NCBI RefSeq assembly: GCF_000213805.1
Contig: NC_015556.1
Coordinates: 62,001-126,000, forward strand
Direction: 5' to 3'
DNA: 64,000 nt
Source of the DNA: Pseudomonas fulva 12-X
GTDB lineage: Bacteria > Pseudomonadota > Gammaproteobacteria > Pseudomonadales > Pseudomonadaceae
Part shown: piece by piece, positions 44,886 to 54,726 of the stretch
How the letters are laid out: each line of letters opens with the position of its first letter
How positions within the stretch are numbered: position 1 is the stretch's first letter
Translations under genes and position numbers: made by a program
The notes under the pieces: generated by a model
The model's database searches: none
What the model saw: the letters and a program-made list of their open reading frames with translations, nothing else
Told to the model about the DNA's origin: nothing

Positions 44886-45776
44886 TCAGCACCAGCCGTG
44901 GCTCGCCGATGCCACCGCATCGTGAGCGTGCAGGCTTTCGGCGTGGGTCACCTGGATATGGAAGGCATCGATGCCCGGCATCTTCAACAACGCCTGGCAC
45001 AGCCGGCGGGCGGCGTCTTCGCAGAACATCAGGTTCTGGCCGTTGGCCAACGCGAAGGCCTGCTCGTCGGCACGTTTGACGGCGCTCTGCACGGCGGTGC
45101 CCAGGGCGGCTTCGGCGCCATCGAGCAGGGCCAGGAAGGGCAGGGCGTTCGCCTCGTCGGGCAAGCGCACGCGGATGTGCGCGTCGCTGCGCTGGCTGTG
45201 GGGCGTGGCGACGATGCCGGTGCTGCCCAGCCAGGCGTGCAGGGCGTCGAAATCCAGCGGGCGATCAGCGAAGTCAGCGGCGAAGCGCTGCTGGATCAGC
45301 TGCCGGGCCAGGGCCGCGGAGCAGGGGCAGGTCGACGAATAGGTCACGCGCAGGCCCAGCTCCAGATGGAAGCCTGCAGGATCGAGGCGTGCATTGATGG
45401 TCAGCGGGTAGGCCTTGTAGCCGGCCAGCGGGCTGACCAGTGCCGGGCGCGAGAGTAGCCAGTCGCCACACAGTTCCAGGTAGGCGCAGTGCGACAGGCC
45501 GTAATGGCTGACCAGAAAGTTTTCCAGCACATAGCGCAATAGGGCTGGCGACAGCGGTTCGCCCTGCAATGCGGCCAGGGCCAGGTACAGGCGTGACATG
45601 TGGATGCCGCGGCTTTGGCCATCGTCCAGGCTGACGCCGGCGTCCACCTGGGCATTGATCGGCTGTTCGCCCAGCAGCACCGGCAGAGCGATGCCGCCCA
45701 TGCCTACCCGGTCAAGTGGCACGTTGGCGTGAGCGCTGCGTTGTGCAGCGATATCGGGCAAGGGCTGGCTGTTCAT
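44886..45776 (-). CDS. folE2: GTP cyclohydrolase FolE2 (zinc-independent)
   Basis: A 296-residue type IB GTP cyclohydrolase. The metal-site Cys in TYSSTCPCSAALARQL, the opening RVGMGGIALPVLL and the closing HAHDAVASASHGWC region with the conserved glutamate/histidine are visible. It makes dihydroneopterin triphosphate for folate when zinc is too scarce for FolE. ATG 45776 has a TGAGGA site; the earlier ATG 45800 has none. It is divergent from dksA2 with a Zur box between. Confidence 0.92.
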   Translation of the reverse strand: MNSQPLPDIAAQRSAHANVPLDRVGMGGIALPVLLGEQPINAQVDAGVSLDDGQSRGIHMSRLYLALAALQGEPLSPALLRYVLENFLVSHYGLSHCAYLELCGDWLLSRPALVSPLAGYKAYPLTINARLDPAGFHLELGLRVTYSSTCPCSAALARQLIQQRFAADFADRPLDFDALHAWLGSTGIVATPHSQRSDAHIRVRLPDEANALPFLALLDGAEAALGTAVQSAVKRADEQAFALANGQNLMFCEDAARRLCQALLKMPGIDAFHIQVTHAESLHAHDAVASASHGWC

Positions 45777-45817
45777 CGGCTTCCTCAAGGTGGCGAGCAT
45801 TACTTTTGTGTATTTAA

Positions 45818-45832
45818 TGTTATGTTATAACA
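45818..45832. promoter_or_regulatory. zur box: Zur box between folE2 and dksA2
   Basis: TGTTATGTTATAACA: left and right heptamers TGTTATG and TATAACA match in six of seven positions around a central T, the Zur consensus form TGTTATAnTATAACA. It lies 42 bases from the folE2 start and 24 bases from the dksA2 start and should repress both when zinc is sufficient. Confidence 0.85.
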
Positions 45833-45855
45833 ATTGAATGATTTGTGAGGCCACC

Positions 45856-46260
45856 ATGACTGCCGATGAATTGCTGGCCCAGCCCGCCGAGGCCTACATG
45901 AACGACGCCCAGCAGGCGTTCTTTCGTGACCTGCTGACCCGCCAGCGCGAGGAGCTGCAACAGCGTATCGACGAGGAATTCGGCGAGCTGCGCGAGCAAG
46001 AGCGGCCGGCCGATGAAGCCGATATCGCCAGCCGCGAGGAGCAGCGCCAATGGCAGCTGCGCCTGCTGGAGCGGGAAAAGAAGCTGCTCGACAAGATCGA
46101 CCAGGCCCTCGAGCGCCTGGCCCATGGCGAGTACGGCTGGTGCCGGGAAACCGGTGAGCCGATCGGCCTGAAGCGCCTGCTGCTGCGGCCTACCGCCACC
46201 CTGTGTATCGAGGCGAAAGAGCGCGAAGAACAGCGCGAACGCCACCAACGTGACCTGTGA
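45856..46260 (+). CDS. dksA2: DksA2, zinc-independent DksA paralogue
   Basis: A 134-residue RNA polymerase secondary-channel protein. The coiled-coil with the tip region EADIASREE is present, but the zinc finger keeps only two cysteines (WCRETGEPIGLKRL and TLCIEAKE) instead of four, the mark of DksA2, which replaces DksA under zinc starvation with ppGpp. ATG 45856 follows TGAGG; ATG 45838 in frame lacks a site. First gene of a Zur-controlled operon. Confidence 0.92.
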   Translation: MTADELLAQPAEAYMNDAQQAFFRDLLTRQREELQQRIDEEFGELREQERPADEADIASREEQRQWQLRLLEREKKLLDKIDQALERLAHGEYGWCRETGEPIGLKRLLLRPTATLCIEAKEREEQRERHQRDL

Positions 46261-46287
46261 ACCCTGATGCCGATGAGGACCCCCGCC

Positions 46288-47489
<1,202 letters not shown>

Positions 47490-47490
<1 letters not shown>

Positions 47491-48134
47491 TGCTGGCGTT
47501 GAAGATCAAGCCGGCGCCGCTTCAGGTCAGCAGCGAGCGCATCGAGGTGCTCGGCGAGGCCCTGCGTGATGAGGTCAACCTGGCGGTGTGGCAGCGCAGT
47601 CTGCCTGAGCATCTGGCCGCCTTCGCCAGCACCTTGCTGGCCCAGGGCGAGCCGCTGGCCGAATCGCTGAGCATCGAACTCGCCGCCCCGGAAGCCGAGC
47701 CCAATCTGCACGGGCTGCTCAGCGGTTACAGCGATCTGCCCGGCCAGGCGGCTTTTCTCGCCGATGTCGCCTGGCTGGTGCGCGCCTATGCCTGCCTGCT
47801 CGATGCCAAACGTATCGGCTTGCGCCTGCGTGCACTGGATGGCGCCATGTGCCCGCGCTTTCATGTCGATCACGTGCCGTTAAGGCTGATCACCAGCTAC
47901 GCCGGGCCAGGCAGCCAATGGCTGGCCGAGGGCGCGCTGTCGCGTCAGCTGTTGGGTGGCGCGCAGGCGTTGCCCAAGGAGGGCGCAATGATCGAGCAGA
48001 TCGGCTGTGGCCATGTGGCGCTGGTCAAGGGCGAGCGCTGGGTAGGCAACGAAGGACGCGGGCTGATCCATCGCTCACCGGCCTTGCCCGCTGGCGAGCG
48101 CCGCCTGCTGCTGACCCTGGACTGGCTGGCCTGA
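47490..48134 (+). CDS. DUF1826 protein, zinc-starvation operon
   Basis: A 214-residue protein of the DUF1826 family. The conserved block CPRFHVDHVPLRLITSYAGPGSQWL contains a His-x-Asp-His cluster that looks like a metal site (shown here only as FHVDHV), followed by VGNEGRGLIHRSPA. It overlaps the GTPase stop (TGATG) with AGGAGG eight bases upstream. The family commonly travels with Zur-controlled COG0523 genes; function unknown. Confidence 0.83.
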
Positions 48135-48150
48135 ATCGCAGGCAAAAAAA

Positions 48151-48170
48151 TGCTGCGCCTGGGCGCAGCA
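48151..48170. terminator. Hairpin after DUF1826 gene
   Basis: TGCTGCGC-CTGG-GCGCAGCA preceded by a run of seven A. Read on the minus strand this is a hairpin followed by seven T, an intrinsic terminator for leftward transcription; for the rightward operon it may only act as a 3' hairpin. Confidence 0.6.
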
Positions 48171-48245
48171 ACATCGCCACCGGGCCTGTCCGGCAGCCAA
48201 GAGAGCTTTTATTAACACCGATAGAGATGACGATCGGATGACGGC

Positions 48246-48330
48246 TCAGTAGACCTTCCATACGGCCTAGCTTTGGCTTTCGCACAAGGGCTTGAGGTAG
48301 ACATCTTCGCTCACGCCGTTTTATCGGATA
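48246..48330 (-). pseudogene. Degenerate copy of the 3' end of the gene at 51987-52340
   Basis: Read on the minus strand it gives SEDVYLKPLCESQS-stop-AVWKVY-stop, against AEDAAYLKPFCESQSKGVWMAY-stop in the intact gene 3.7 kb to the right. One in-frame stop is at 48267-48269. Similarity continues beyond the stop codon to about 48181 (compare CCGGCAGCCA and TATTAACxCCGAT in both places). No intact 5' part remains. The serralysin-type gene lies between the two copies. The rest of the gap 48135-48527 holds a terminator-like hairpin and a small palindrome. Confidence 0.75.
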
Positions 48331-48395
48331 CCGTTCGACGGAAAGTCGATGTCGTGGAGCAGTCGGCATTTCATTGTCACGGCGCACCGGTAAAC

Positions 48396-48408
48396 TATCG
48401 GTCCGATA
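48396..48408. promoter_or_regulatory. Palindrome upstream of the protease gene
   Basis: TATCGGTCCGATA, a perfect 13-base palindrome; half of it (TATCGG) also occurs at 48322-48327. It lies 120 bases before the protease start and could be an operator, but no regulator is known. Confidence 0.35.
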
Positions 48409-48527
48409 ATGGCTTATTGCCTTTATATGTGTCTGGCCGACGCATGATCGCACCATGCTCAAGCTGGCGGTTATCTATTTCGCCATCATCTTGATGCTTT
48501 TCAGGGACATTACAGGGACGTAGTACC

Positions 48528-51500
48528 GTGCCGACTTATCAGCAGAGCACCCAGTTTTCGAACGTGCCACTCAGCTTCTCCACGACCGTCAATGCGCTGC
48601 TCTACGGAACCAAGTGGGGCGCTTGGTCGGGCAGTTCGGCGGCACTCACTTACAGCTTCGCTAACCCAGGCGTTTCACGGTACTCAAGCGACTACGACTA
48701 TGTCGATCTGCCCGGCATCAGTTCCCGAGCTTTTGTTTATGCCCTTACTGCCAATCAGCAGGATGCTGTACGCAGTGCGCTGGCTGGCTGGAGCTCGGTT
48801 GCCAACTTGTCTTTCACCAAGGTGAGCGATACCGCGGGTGGCCAGGTAGGGGATTTGCGTTTCGGTGGTTACCATCTGACCGACTCAGATACGGCGGCAT
48901 TCGCCTTTCTGCCAGGCGGAAGCCCAGTTTCGGGCGACGTATGGATCGGCCCTGCAACCAATGAATCCTCGCCCTCGCCGGGTAGTTATGACTACCTGAC
49001 CTTCGTGCATGAGATTGGCCACGCGCTGGGGCTCAAGCATTCATTTGAGGCCTCAGACTTCAGTAATTACGTATTGCGTAGAGACTATGATGACGTGCGC
49101 TACACAGTCATGAGTTACAACGACAGCTACGATTTCCAGCCCACTGGCCCGATGCTTTTCGATGTTTCCGCCATTCAATACCTGTACGGCAGCAACAATA
49201 GATGGCAGACGGGCGACAACGTATACCGCTGGGATGCCAGCGCGCAGATCTTCGAGACCATCTGGGACGCGGGTGGCAATGACACGATCGATGCCAGCAA
49301 CCAGCTCGAAGGCGTGGTGATCAACCTCAATAGCGGCGAGTTCAGCTCGATTGGTCAGGATATCTATAACTACGCCACGGGCGAATGGCGTAATGATTTT
49401 CTGACGATTGCCTATGGCGTCGTTGTCGAGAATGCGATCGGAAGCAACTTCAAGGACACGTTAATAGGCAACGCCGCGAACAATGTGCTCAACGGCGGCG
49501 CTGGCGCCGACACCCTGATCGGTGGTGACGGTGACGATACCTACGTGGTCGATAATGTAGGCGATGTAGTGATTGAGCGAGCCAACGAAGGCATCGACCT
49601 GGTTCAGGTTGCCATTGCCTCGGCAGGAGGCACATACACGCTGGGCGATCATGTCGAAAACGCCACGCTGATCAATAAAGTCGCGTACAACCTGACCGGC
49701 AACGCGCTGAACAACATCCTGATCGGCAACGCGGCGGATAACGTACTTGATGGCGGCCTGGGTGCTGACACGATGAACGGCGGCGCGGGCAACGACACCT
49801 ACATCGTCGATGATGTGGGCGACGTCATCATCGACAGCGCCGGCATCGACACCGTGCGCGCGAGCATCGCCTACACCCTTGGTAGCGGCCTGGAAAATCT
49901 GGTGCTAATCGGTAATCAGGCCATTTCCGGAACGGGCAACAATCTGGGCAACGTCCTGGACGGTTCGCAGAACGCTGCAGCCAACGAACTGCGTGGCCTG
50001 GGCGGCAACGACACCTATATCGTCGGCGCTGGCGACACGGTGATCGAAGAAGCCAATGGTGGTATCGATCTGGTGAAGGCTTATGTCAGCTACACCCTGG
50101 GCAATCATGTCGAGAACCTGAGCCTGCTGGGCAGCGATCACCTCACTGCCACCGGCAATGCCCTGGCCAACGTCATCACCGGCAACGACGGTAACAACAT
50201 CCTCGATGGCGGCGCAGGCGTGGATACGCTGCGTGGCGGCAAGGGCGACGATACCTACATCGTCGACCTGACCGTCAAGAACACGCTCGAAGACACTATC
50301 GTCGAGAACCTCAACGAGGGTAACGACACGATCCAGCTGCGTGGCGGCAACGCCGCGCTGACTACAGTCACTGCCATTGCCCTGGCTAATAACATCGAGA
50401 ACCTCGACGCCAGCGCAACCGGAACCAGCCGTCTGAACCTGACCGGCAACGCGCTGGACAACGTGCTCACTGGCAACGCCGCGAACAATGTGCTCAACGG
50501 CGGCGCCGGTGCCGACACCCTGATCGGTGGTGACGGTGACGACACCTACGTGGTCGATAACGCAGGCGATGTGGTGGTCGAGCGAGCCAACGAAGGTATC
50601 GACCTGGTTCAGGTTGCCATCGCTACGGCAAATGGCACCTATACGCTGGGCGATCATGTCGAAAACGCCACGCTGATCAATAAAGTCGCTTACAACCTGA
50701 CCGGCAACGCACTGAACAACATCCTGATCGGCAACGCGGCGAATAACGTACTTGATGGCGGCCTGGGTGCTGACACGATGAACGGCGGCGCGGGCAACGA
50801 CACCTACATCGTCGATGATGTGGACGACGTCATTATCGACAGCGCCGGCATCGACACCGTGCGCGCGAGCATTGCCTACACCCTCGGCAACGGCCTGGAG
50901 AACCTGGTACTAACCGGCAATCAGGACATCTCCGGAACGGGCAACAATCTGGCCAACATCCTGGACGGTTCGCAGAACTCTGCAGCCAACGAACTGCGTG
51001 GCCTGGGCGGCAACGACACCTATATCGTCGGCGCTGGCGACACGGTGATCGAAGAAGCCAATGGTGGTATCGATCTGGTGAAGGCTTATGTCAGCTACAC
51101 CCTGGGCAATCATGTCGAGAACCTGAGCCTGCTGGGCAGCGATCACCTCACTGCCACCGGCAATGCCCTGGCCAACATCATCACTGGTAACGACGGCAAC
51201 AACATCCTCGATGGCGGTGCGGGCGTGGATACGCTGCGTGGCGGCAAGGGCGACGATACCTACATCGTCGACCTGACGGCCAGCAACGCGTTCGAGGATC
51301 GCGTCGTCGAAAACGCCAATGAAGGTATCGACACAATCATCTTGCGTGGCGGCTCCTTGTTACCCAAAGCGGCCACCGTGGTGTTGGTCAATAACATCGA
51401 GAATCTGGATGCGAGTGGAACAGGCAGCATCGCGCTCAACCTCACGGGCAACGCCGCGAATAACCTACTGATCGGCAATCAGGGCAACAACACCCTCAAT

Positions 51501-51857
51501 GGCGGTGACGGCAACGACATCCTCGTTGGTATGGGCGGCTTCGACACGCTGACCGGTGGCCGCGGTGCCGACACCTTCCGTTTCGACCTGAGCTGGCTCG
51601 GCCTGAGTGATGGACCCGATGCGCAGATCACCGACTTCCGCCGTCTGGATGGCGACAAGATTCAGTTGCAGGGCGATGGGGCACAGAGTTTCAGTTTCGT
51701 CGGCCAGTCATTCGATGCGGGGGCTGCCAGTAGTCATCAACTGCGTTTTGATGCTGGTACGCTCTACGGCTCCGTCGATTCGGGGGCTAGCAATGCCTTT
51801 GAAATTCGCCTGTTGGGTGTGAAGGAGCTGCGCCAGGATGACTTCCTCTTCGGTTGA
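48528..51857 (+). CDS. Serralysin-type M10 metalloprotease with RTX repeats
   Basis: A 1109-residue protein starting at GTG 48528 (AGGGACG upstream). No Sec signal. The zinc motif HEIGHALGLKH is at about 161-171 and the Met-turn VMSYND at about 194-199. After the M10 C-terminal region come many RTX calcium nonapeptides (GGxGxDxLx, for example GGAGADTLIGGDGDDTY). The end is DDFLFG, an acidic residue pair plus hydrophobics as in type I secretion signals. Typical serralysins are about 480 residues; the excess is due to a duplicated RTX region. No type I secretion genes are in the window. The first 900 bases are less GC-rich than neighbours, suggesting acquisition. Confidence 0.87.
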   Translation: MPTYQQSTQFSNVPLSFSTTVNALLYGTKWGAWSGSSAALTYSFANPGVSRYSSDYDYVDLPGISSRAFVYALTANQQDAVRSALAGWSSVANLSFTKVSDTAGGQVGDLRFGGYHLTDSDTAAFAFLPGGSPVSGDVWIGPATNESSPSPGSYDYLTFVHEIGHALGLKHSFEASDFSNYVLRRDYDDVRYTVMSYNDSYDFQPTGPMLFDVSAIQYLYGSNNRWQTGDNVYRWDASAQIFETIWDAGGNDTIDASNQLEGVVINLNSGEFSSIGQDIYNYATGEWRNDFLTIAYGVVVENAIGSNFKDTLIGNAANNVLNGGAGADTLIGGDGDDTYVVDNVGDVVIERANEGIDLVQVAIASAGGTYTLGDHVENATLINKVAYNLTGNALNNILIGNAADNVLDGGLGADTMNGGAGNDTYIVDDVGDVIIDSAGIDTVRASIAYTLGSGLENLVLIGNQAISGTGNNLGNVLDGSQNAAANELRGLGGNDTYIVGAGDTVIEEANGGIDLVKAYVSYTLGNHVENLSLLGSDHLTATGNALANVITGNDGNNILDGGAGVDTLRGGKGDDTYIVDLTVKNTLEDTIVENLNEGNDTIQLRGGNAALTTVTAIALANNIENLDASATGTSRLNLTGNALDNVLTGNAANNVLNGGAGADTLIGGDGDDTYVVDNAGDVVVERANEGIDLVQVAIATANGTYTLGDHVENATLINKVAYNLTGNALNNILIGNAANNVLDGGLGADTMNGGAGNDTYIVDDVDDVIIDSAGIDTVRASIAYTLGNGLENLVLTGNQDISGTGNNLANILDGSQNSAANELRGLGGNDTYIVGAGDTVIEEANGGIDLVKAYVSYTLGNHVENLSLLGSDHLTATGNALANIITGNDGNNILDGGAGVDTLRGGKGDDTYIVDLTASNAFEDRVVENANEGIDTIILRGGSLLPKAATVVLVNNIENLDASGTGSIALNLTGNAANNLLIGNQGNNTLNGGDGNDILVGMGGFDTLTGGRGADTFRFDLSWLGLSDGPDAQITDFRRLDGDKIQLQGDGAQSFSFVGQSFDAGAASSHQLRFDAGTLYGSVDSGASNAFEIRLLGVKELRQDDFLFG
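49470..51449 (+). repeat. Two long tandem copies inside the protease gene
   Basis: Copy 1 is 49470-50474 (1005 bases) and copy 2 is 50475-51449 (975 bases). Both begin AACGCCGCGAACAATGTGCT and run almost identically through about 800 bases, diverging mainly near their ends. Frame is kept (335 and 325 codons). A third copy starts at 51450 but is quickly lost. The closeness indicates a recent duplication. Confidence 0.88.
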
Positions 51858-51986
51858 TCGCCCCTCTGCAGGCACTAACAAAGCCAATTGCCCGCGCGGG
51901 CTGGCATCAGAAGCAGCTATCCGGGTCACAGGCCTACCCGGCAGCCATGTATTAACGCCGATGAGAGATGAAAACCGGATAATGGC

Positions 51987-52340
51987 CTAGTAGGCCATCC
52001 ACACGCCCTTGCTTTGGCTTTCGCAGAACGGCTTGAGGTAGGCGGCGTCTTCGGCCACGCCGTAGTAGTGGATGTCCTGCTGATAGGGTGTGCCGCCGAC
52101 CCGGGCGTTGCGGCACACGCCAAAGGCGCCGACCGGGCATTGCTCGACAAAGCTCACGTCGACCTTCTGGCCCTTGAGCTCGGGCTGGCAGAAACCGCTG
52201 CGGAACAGGTTCGGCGGGATGCTGCGGTTCTGCTGGCAGACCTTCACATCCAGTCGCTCGGCCTGGCTATGCACCACGCAGGCTTCGCCCCAGGCCAGAC
52301 CGGACAGACCACACAAAAGCAGGGGCAGCAAACGGCGCAT
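51987..52340 (-). CDS. Small secreted hypothetical protein
   Basis: A 117-residue protein with a Sec signal peptide (MRRLLPLLLCGLSGLAWG) and six mature cysteines (CVVH, VCQQN, FCQPE, QCPVG, VCRNA, FCESQ), suggesting three disulfides in the periplasm. I do not recognise the family. A GGAG precedes the ATG. It is divergent from the second COG0523 gene with a 99-base spacer. A broken copy of its 3' end is at 48246-48330. Confidence 0.75.
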   Translation of the reverse strand: MRRLLPLLLCGLSGLAWGEACVVHSQAERLDVKVCQQNRSIPPNLFRSGFCQPELKGQKVDVSFVEQCPVGAFGVCRNARVGGTPYQQDIHYYGVAEDAAYLKPFCESQSKGVWMAY

Positions 52341-52439
52341 TGGTACGACTCCATTTAGAGATGCGGCGACTTTAGGTGTGCCGCCGGATCAGTGCAAGCC
52401 GGGCTTTTCCCCGCGCTCCCAAGCCTTCACCATAGCGCC

Positions 52440-53393
52440 ATGTTGAAACAGATCCCCACCCACCTGATCGCCGGCCCGCTGGGTGCCGGCAAGACCAGCC
52501 TGATCCATCAGTTGCTGGCGCAGCGCCCTGCCCACGAGCGCTGGGCGGTGCTGATCAACGAGTTCGGGCAGATCGGCCTGGACGCGGCCCTGCTGGCCCG
52601 CGACGAGGATGGCCTGAGTTTCAGCGAGGTGGCTGGCGGCTGCCTGTGCTGCGTCAATGGCGCGCCGTTCCAGGTCGGCCTGGGCCGGCTGTTGCGCAAG
52701 GCCAAACCGGACCGGCTGTTTATCGAGCCGTCCGGCCTCGGTCATCCGTTGAGCCTGCTCGAACAGCTTGGCCAGGCGCCCTGGGAAGGTGTGCTGGCCG
52801 TGCAGCCTCTGCTGATGGTGCTCGACGCCGCAGCGCTGGCTGCCGGCGAGCCGTTGGCTGACACCCAGCGTGACGCGCTGCCCCGCGCCGGTTTGCTGGT
52901 GCTGAACAAGAGCGAAGGGCTGGACGAAGCCGCCCGTGCACGCCTGCAAGCCGAACTGCCACTGGCGCCTTACTGGACCAGCCAGGGCCGCCTGCCGTTC
53001 GAGCGTTTGCCCCAGGCTGAAGCGATTGCGGCGAACCCGGCCGGCGCCCTGCCAGACGGCCCGCCACCGCCGGCAATGGTGTGGCGCAATACCGATGAGC
53101 CGATCTGCCTGATTCAGGATCAGCCCGAGGGCTGGAGCATCGGCTGGCGCTGGCACCCCAGCCAGCGTTTTGACCTGCTGGCCATCCAGCAATGGCTGGC
53201 CACGGTCCCCTGGCGACGCGCCAAGCTGGTGTTGCACACCAATGCCGGCTGGCTTTCAGCCAATGCCCTGCAAGGCCAGGCGCTGCACTGGCAGAACAGC
53301 GAGTGGCGCAAGGATTCGCGGCTGGAGCTGATCTTCGCAGGTGCTCAGGACGAGGCGGTATTGCGGGCCGGTATGGCGGCCTGTCGGGTCTAG
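52440..53393 (+). CDS. COG0523/CobW-family GTPase, second copy
   Basis: A 317-residue G3E GTPase: Walker A GPLGAGKTSLIHQ, INEFGQIGLD, the CxCC metal motif GGCLCCVNG, IEPSGLGHP and NKSE are visible. It is shorter and clearly different from the ZigA-like protein. ATG 52440 (MLKQIP) gives the normal start but a weak ribosome site. It probably inserts zinc or another metal in a client protein. In P. aeruginosa a related gene belongs to the zinc-responsive set; I see no Zur box directly upstream here. Confidence 0.86.
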   Translation: MLKQIPTHLIAGPLGAGKTSLIHQLLAQRPAHERWAVLINEFGQIGLDAALLARDEDGLSFSEVAGGCLCCVNGAPFQVGLGRLLRKAKPDRLFIEPSGLGHPLSLLEQLGQAPWEGVLAVQPLLMVLDAAALAAGEPLADTQRDALPRAGLLVLNKSEGLDEAARARLQAELPLAPYWTSQGRLPFERLPQAEAIAANPAGALPDGPPPPAMVWRNTDEPICLIQDQPEGWSIGWRWHPSQRFDLLAIQQWLATVPWRRAKLVLHTNAGWLSANALQGQALHWQNSEWRKDSRLELIFAGAQDEAVLRAGMAACRV

Positions 53394-53403
53394 TGTCGCC
53401 TGC

Positions 53404-54591
53404 TCAGGGTTCCGACAGCGGCGTAACGTTATTCAGGTCGTAACGTTCAAGGGCCGAGCCACAGGGTGCGGGCTCAGGTAAGCCCTCCGGACGGCCGGTA
53501 TTGGCGACGCCCAGGCGATCGTCGGCCAGTTCGATTTCCTGAAAACGCTCGGCCAGCACCCGTCGGTCTTGGGTGATGTACAGCAGCACCCGCGGCAGGC
53601 GCGCCTGTTTTTGCTGCTCGTCGGTCAGCGGCAGCGGCGGCAGGTTGACCGTCGCCTGGTGCCAGATGCCCGGCGCCTCGGCCTCCTGCCAGCGCACCTG
53701 CCAGGGCGCATCGAGCGGCAGCAGGGCCGGCCCCAGGTTCGGGTAGCCGTGATAGCAGTCGCGGGTCGGTTGCAGCGCTCTGCCCCAGATATCCATGGCC
53801 AACGCCTGGCCGTCGATCTCCATGCGCACCAGGGTTCGCTCGCCGAGGTTGGCGGCTGACACCAGTACCGGGGCATGGCGCAGGCTGCGCGCGCGGCTGG
53901 TTTCCAGGTTCGAGTTGCGGGCCAGGGCGGCGGCGGCTTCGATGCGATCAGGGTAGTGGTAATACTGATAAACCAGTGGCAGCTCATTGGCTGCGGGATA
54001 GGCCGTGGTCAGGCGCAGCGGCGCCGGTGTCAGGGCGTTTTCCTCGCTGCCGCCCAGTTGCCGGGCGAAGCTATTGAGGCTGGATTTCAGCCGGGCGCCG
54101 TCATAGGGAAAACGATCTTGAGCGATGGCTTGCTCATCCGGCCAGCGGGTCCAGACCAGCAGGCGTTCGGGCTCATTGCCCGCCATCGGCAGGTTGGCGC
54201 TGCCGCCCGAGCTGGTACTGGTGCCGGCGGCGTCGAGCCACAGGTCCTGGCCCGTGAGGTTGATGTGCACTTCGCTGATCGGCGGATGCTGGGCGGAAAA
54301 CGCCTGGCTGCCCAATTGCCCGACCGTAAAGGCCAGCGGCACGATCAGTACGGCGGCCAGGCTGGGCAGCAGCATCAGCGCGTGCACCTGGCCGGACATC
54401 GCGGCGCGGTCGCGCCACAGGTAGTAGACCCAGCTGATCAGCAGCAGGCCGAGCAGCGGCAGTGCCAGGTAGAAGGCAGCCAAAACGGCGAGCATGGCAG
54501 CGCTGCTGTCGGTCAGTACCAACAGACCGAGGGTGGCGATCAGCAGCGCCGACAGGGCGCTCAACAGCAGGCCAAAGCCGTATTTCATCAT
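53404..54591 (-). CDS. Membrane-anchored protein of unknown function
   Basis: A 395-residue protein. Three hydrophobic helices in the first 110 residues (LLLSALSALLIATLGLLVL, MLAVLAAFYLALPLLGLLLI, LLPSLAAVLIVPLAFTV) are followed by a 285-residue soluble part rich in Pro, Gln and Trp, probably periplasmic. I recognise no motif. Two adjacent ATGs (54591, 54588) compete, neither with a clear site. It is convergent with the COG0523 gene and independent of kgtP. Confidence 0.7.
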   Translation of the reverse strand: MMKYGFGLLLSALSALLIATLGLLVLTDSSAAMLAVLAAFYLALPLLGLLLISWVYYLWRDRAAMSGQVHALMLLPSLAAVLIVPLAFTVGQLGSQAFSAQHPPISEVHINLTGQDLWLDAAGTSTSSGGSANLPMAGNEPERLLVWTRWPDEQAIAQDRFPYDGARLKSSLNSFARQLGGSEENALTPAPLRLTTAYPAANELPLVYQYYHYPDRIEAAAALARNSNLETSRARSLRHAPVLVSAANLGERTLVRMEIDGQALAMDIWGRALQPTRDCYHGYPNLGPALLPLDAPWQVRWQEAEAPGIWHQATVNLPPLPLTDEQQKQARLPRVLLYITQDRRVLAERFQEIELADDRLGVANTGRPEGLPEPAPCGSALERYDLNNVTPLSEP

Positions 54592-54726
54592 TGGTGAAAT
54601 GCCCAGGCAGACGATCAGCTCACTGCCGGCCGGCGGCCACGCAGCTTCAACAGCGCGTCACGTTAAGCGATTTCACATCCACCCGGAATAGGACGCGCCG
54701 CCATTGCGGCGGCGCGTGCAGGCATT

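Noticed and set aside
45777..45800. Earlier start of folE2 at 45800
   Set aside because: It has no ribosome site and would shift the start towards the Zur box; the ATG at 45776 has TGAGGA at good spacing.
48151..48170. Intrinsic terminator of the dksA2 operon
   Set aside because: The A run is on the 5' side for rightward transcription, so the classical T tail exists only on the minus strand. It was kept as a hairpin, not as a certain terminator for this operon.
49470..51449. Insertion element or gene fusion in the protease
   Set aside because: The repeated DNA encodes ordinary RTX sequence in frame with no transposase or terminal repeats, so an internal duplication explains it.
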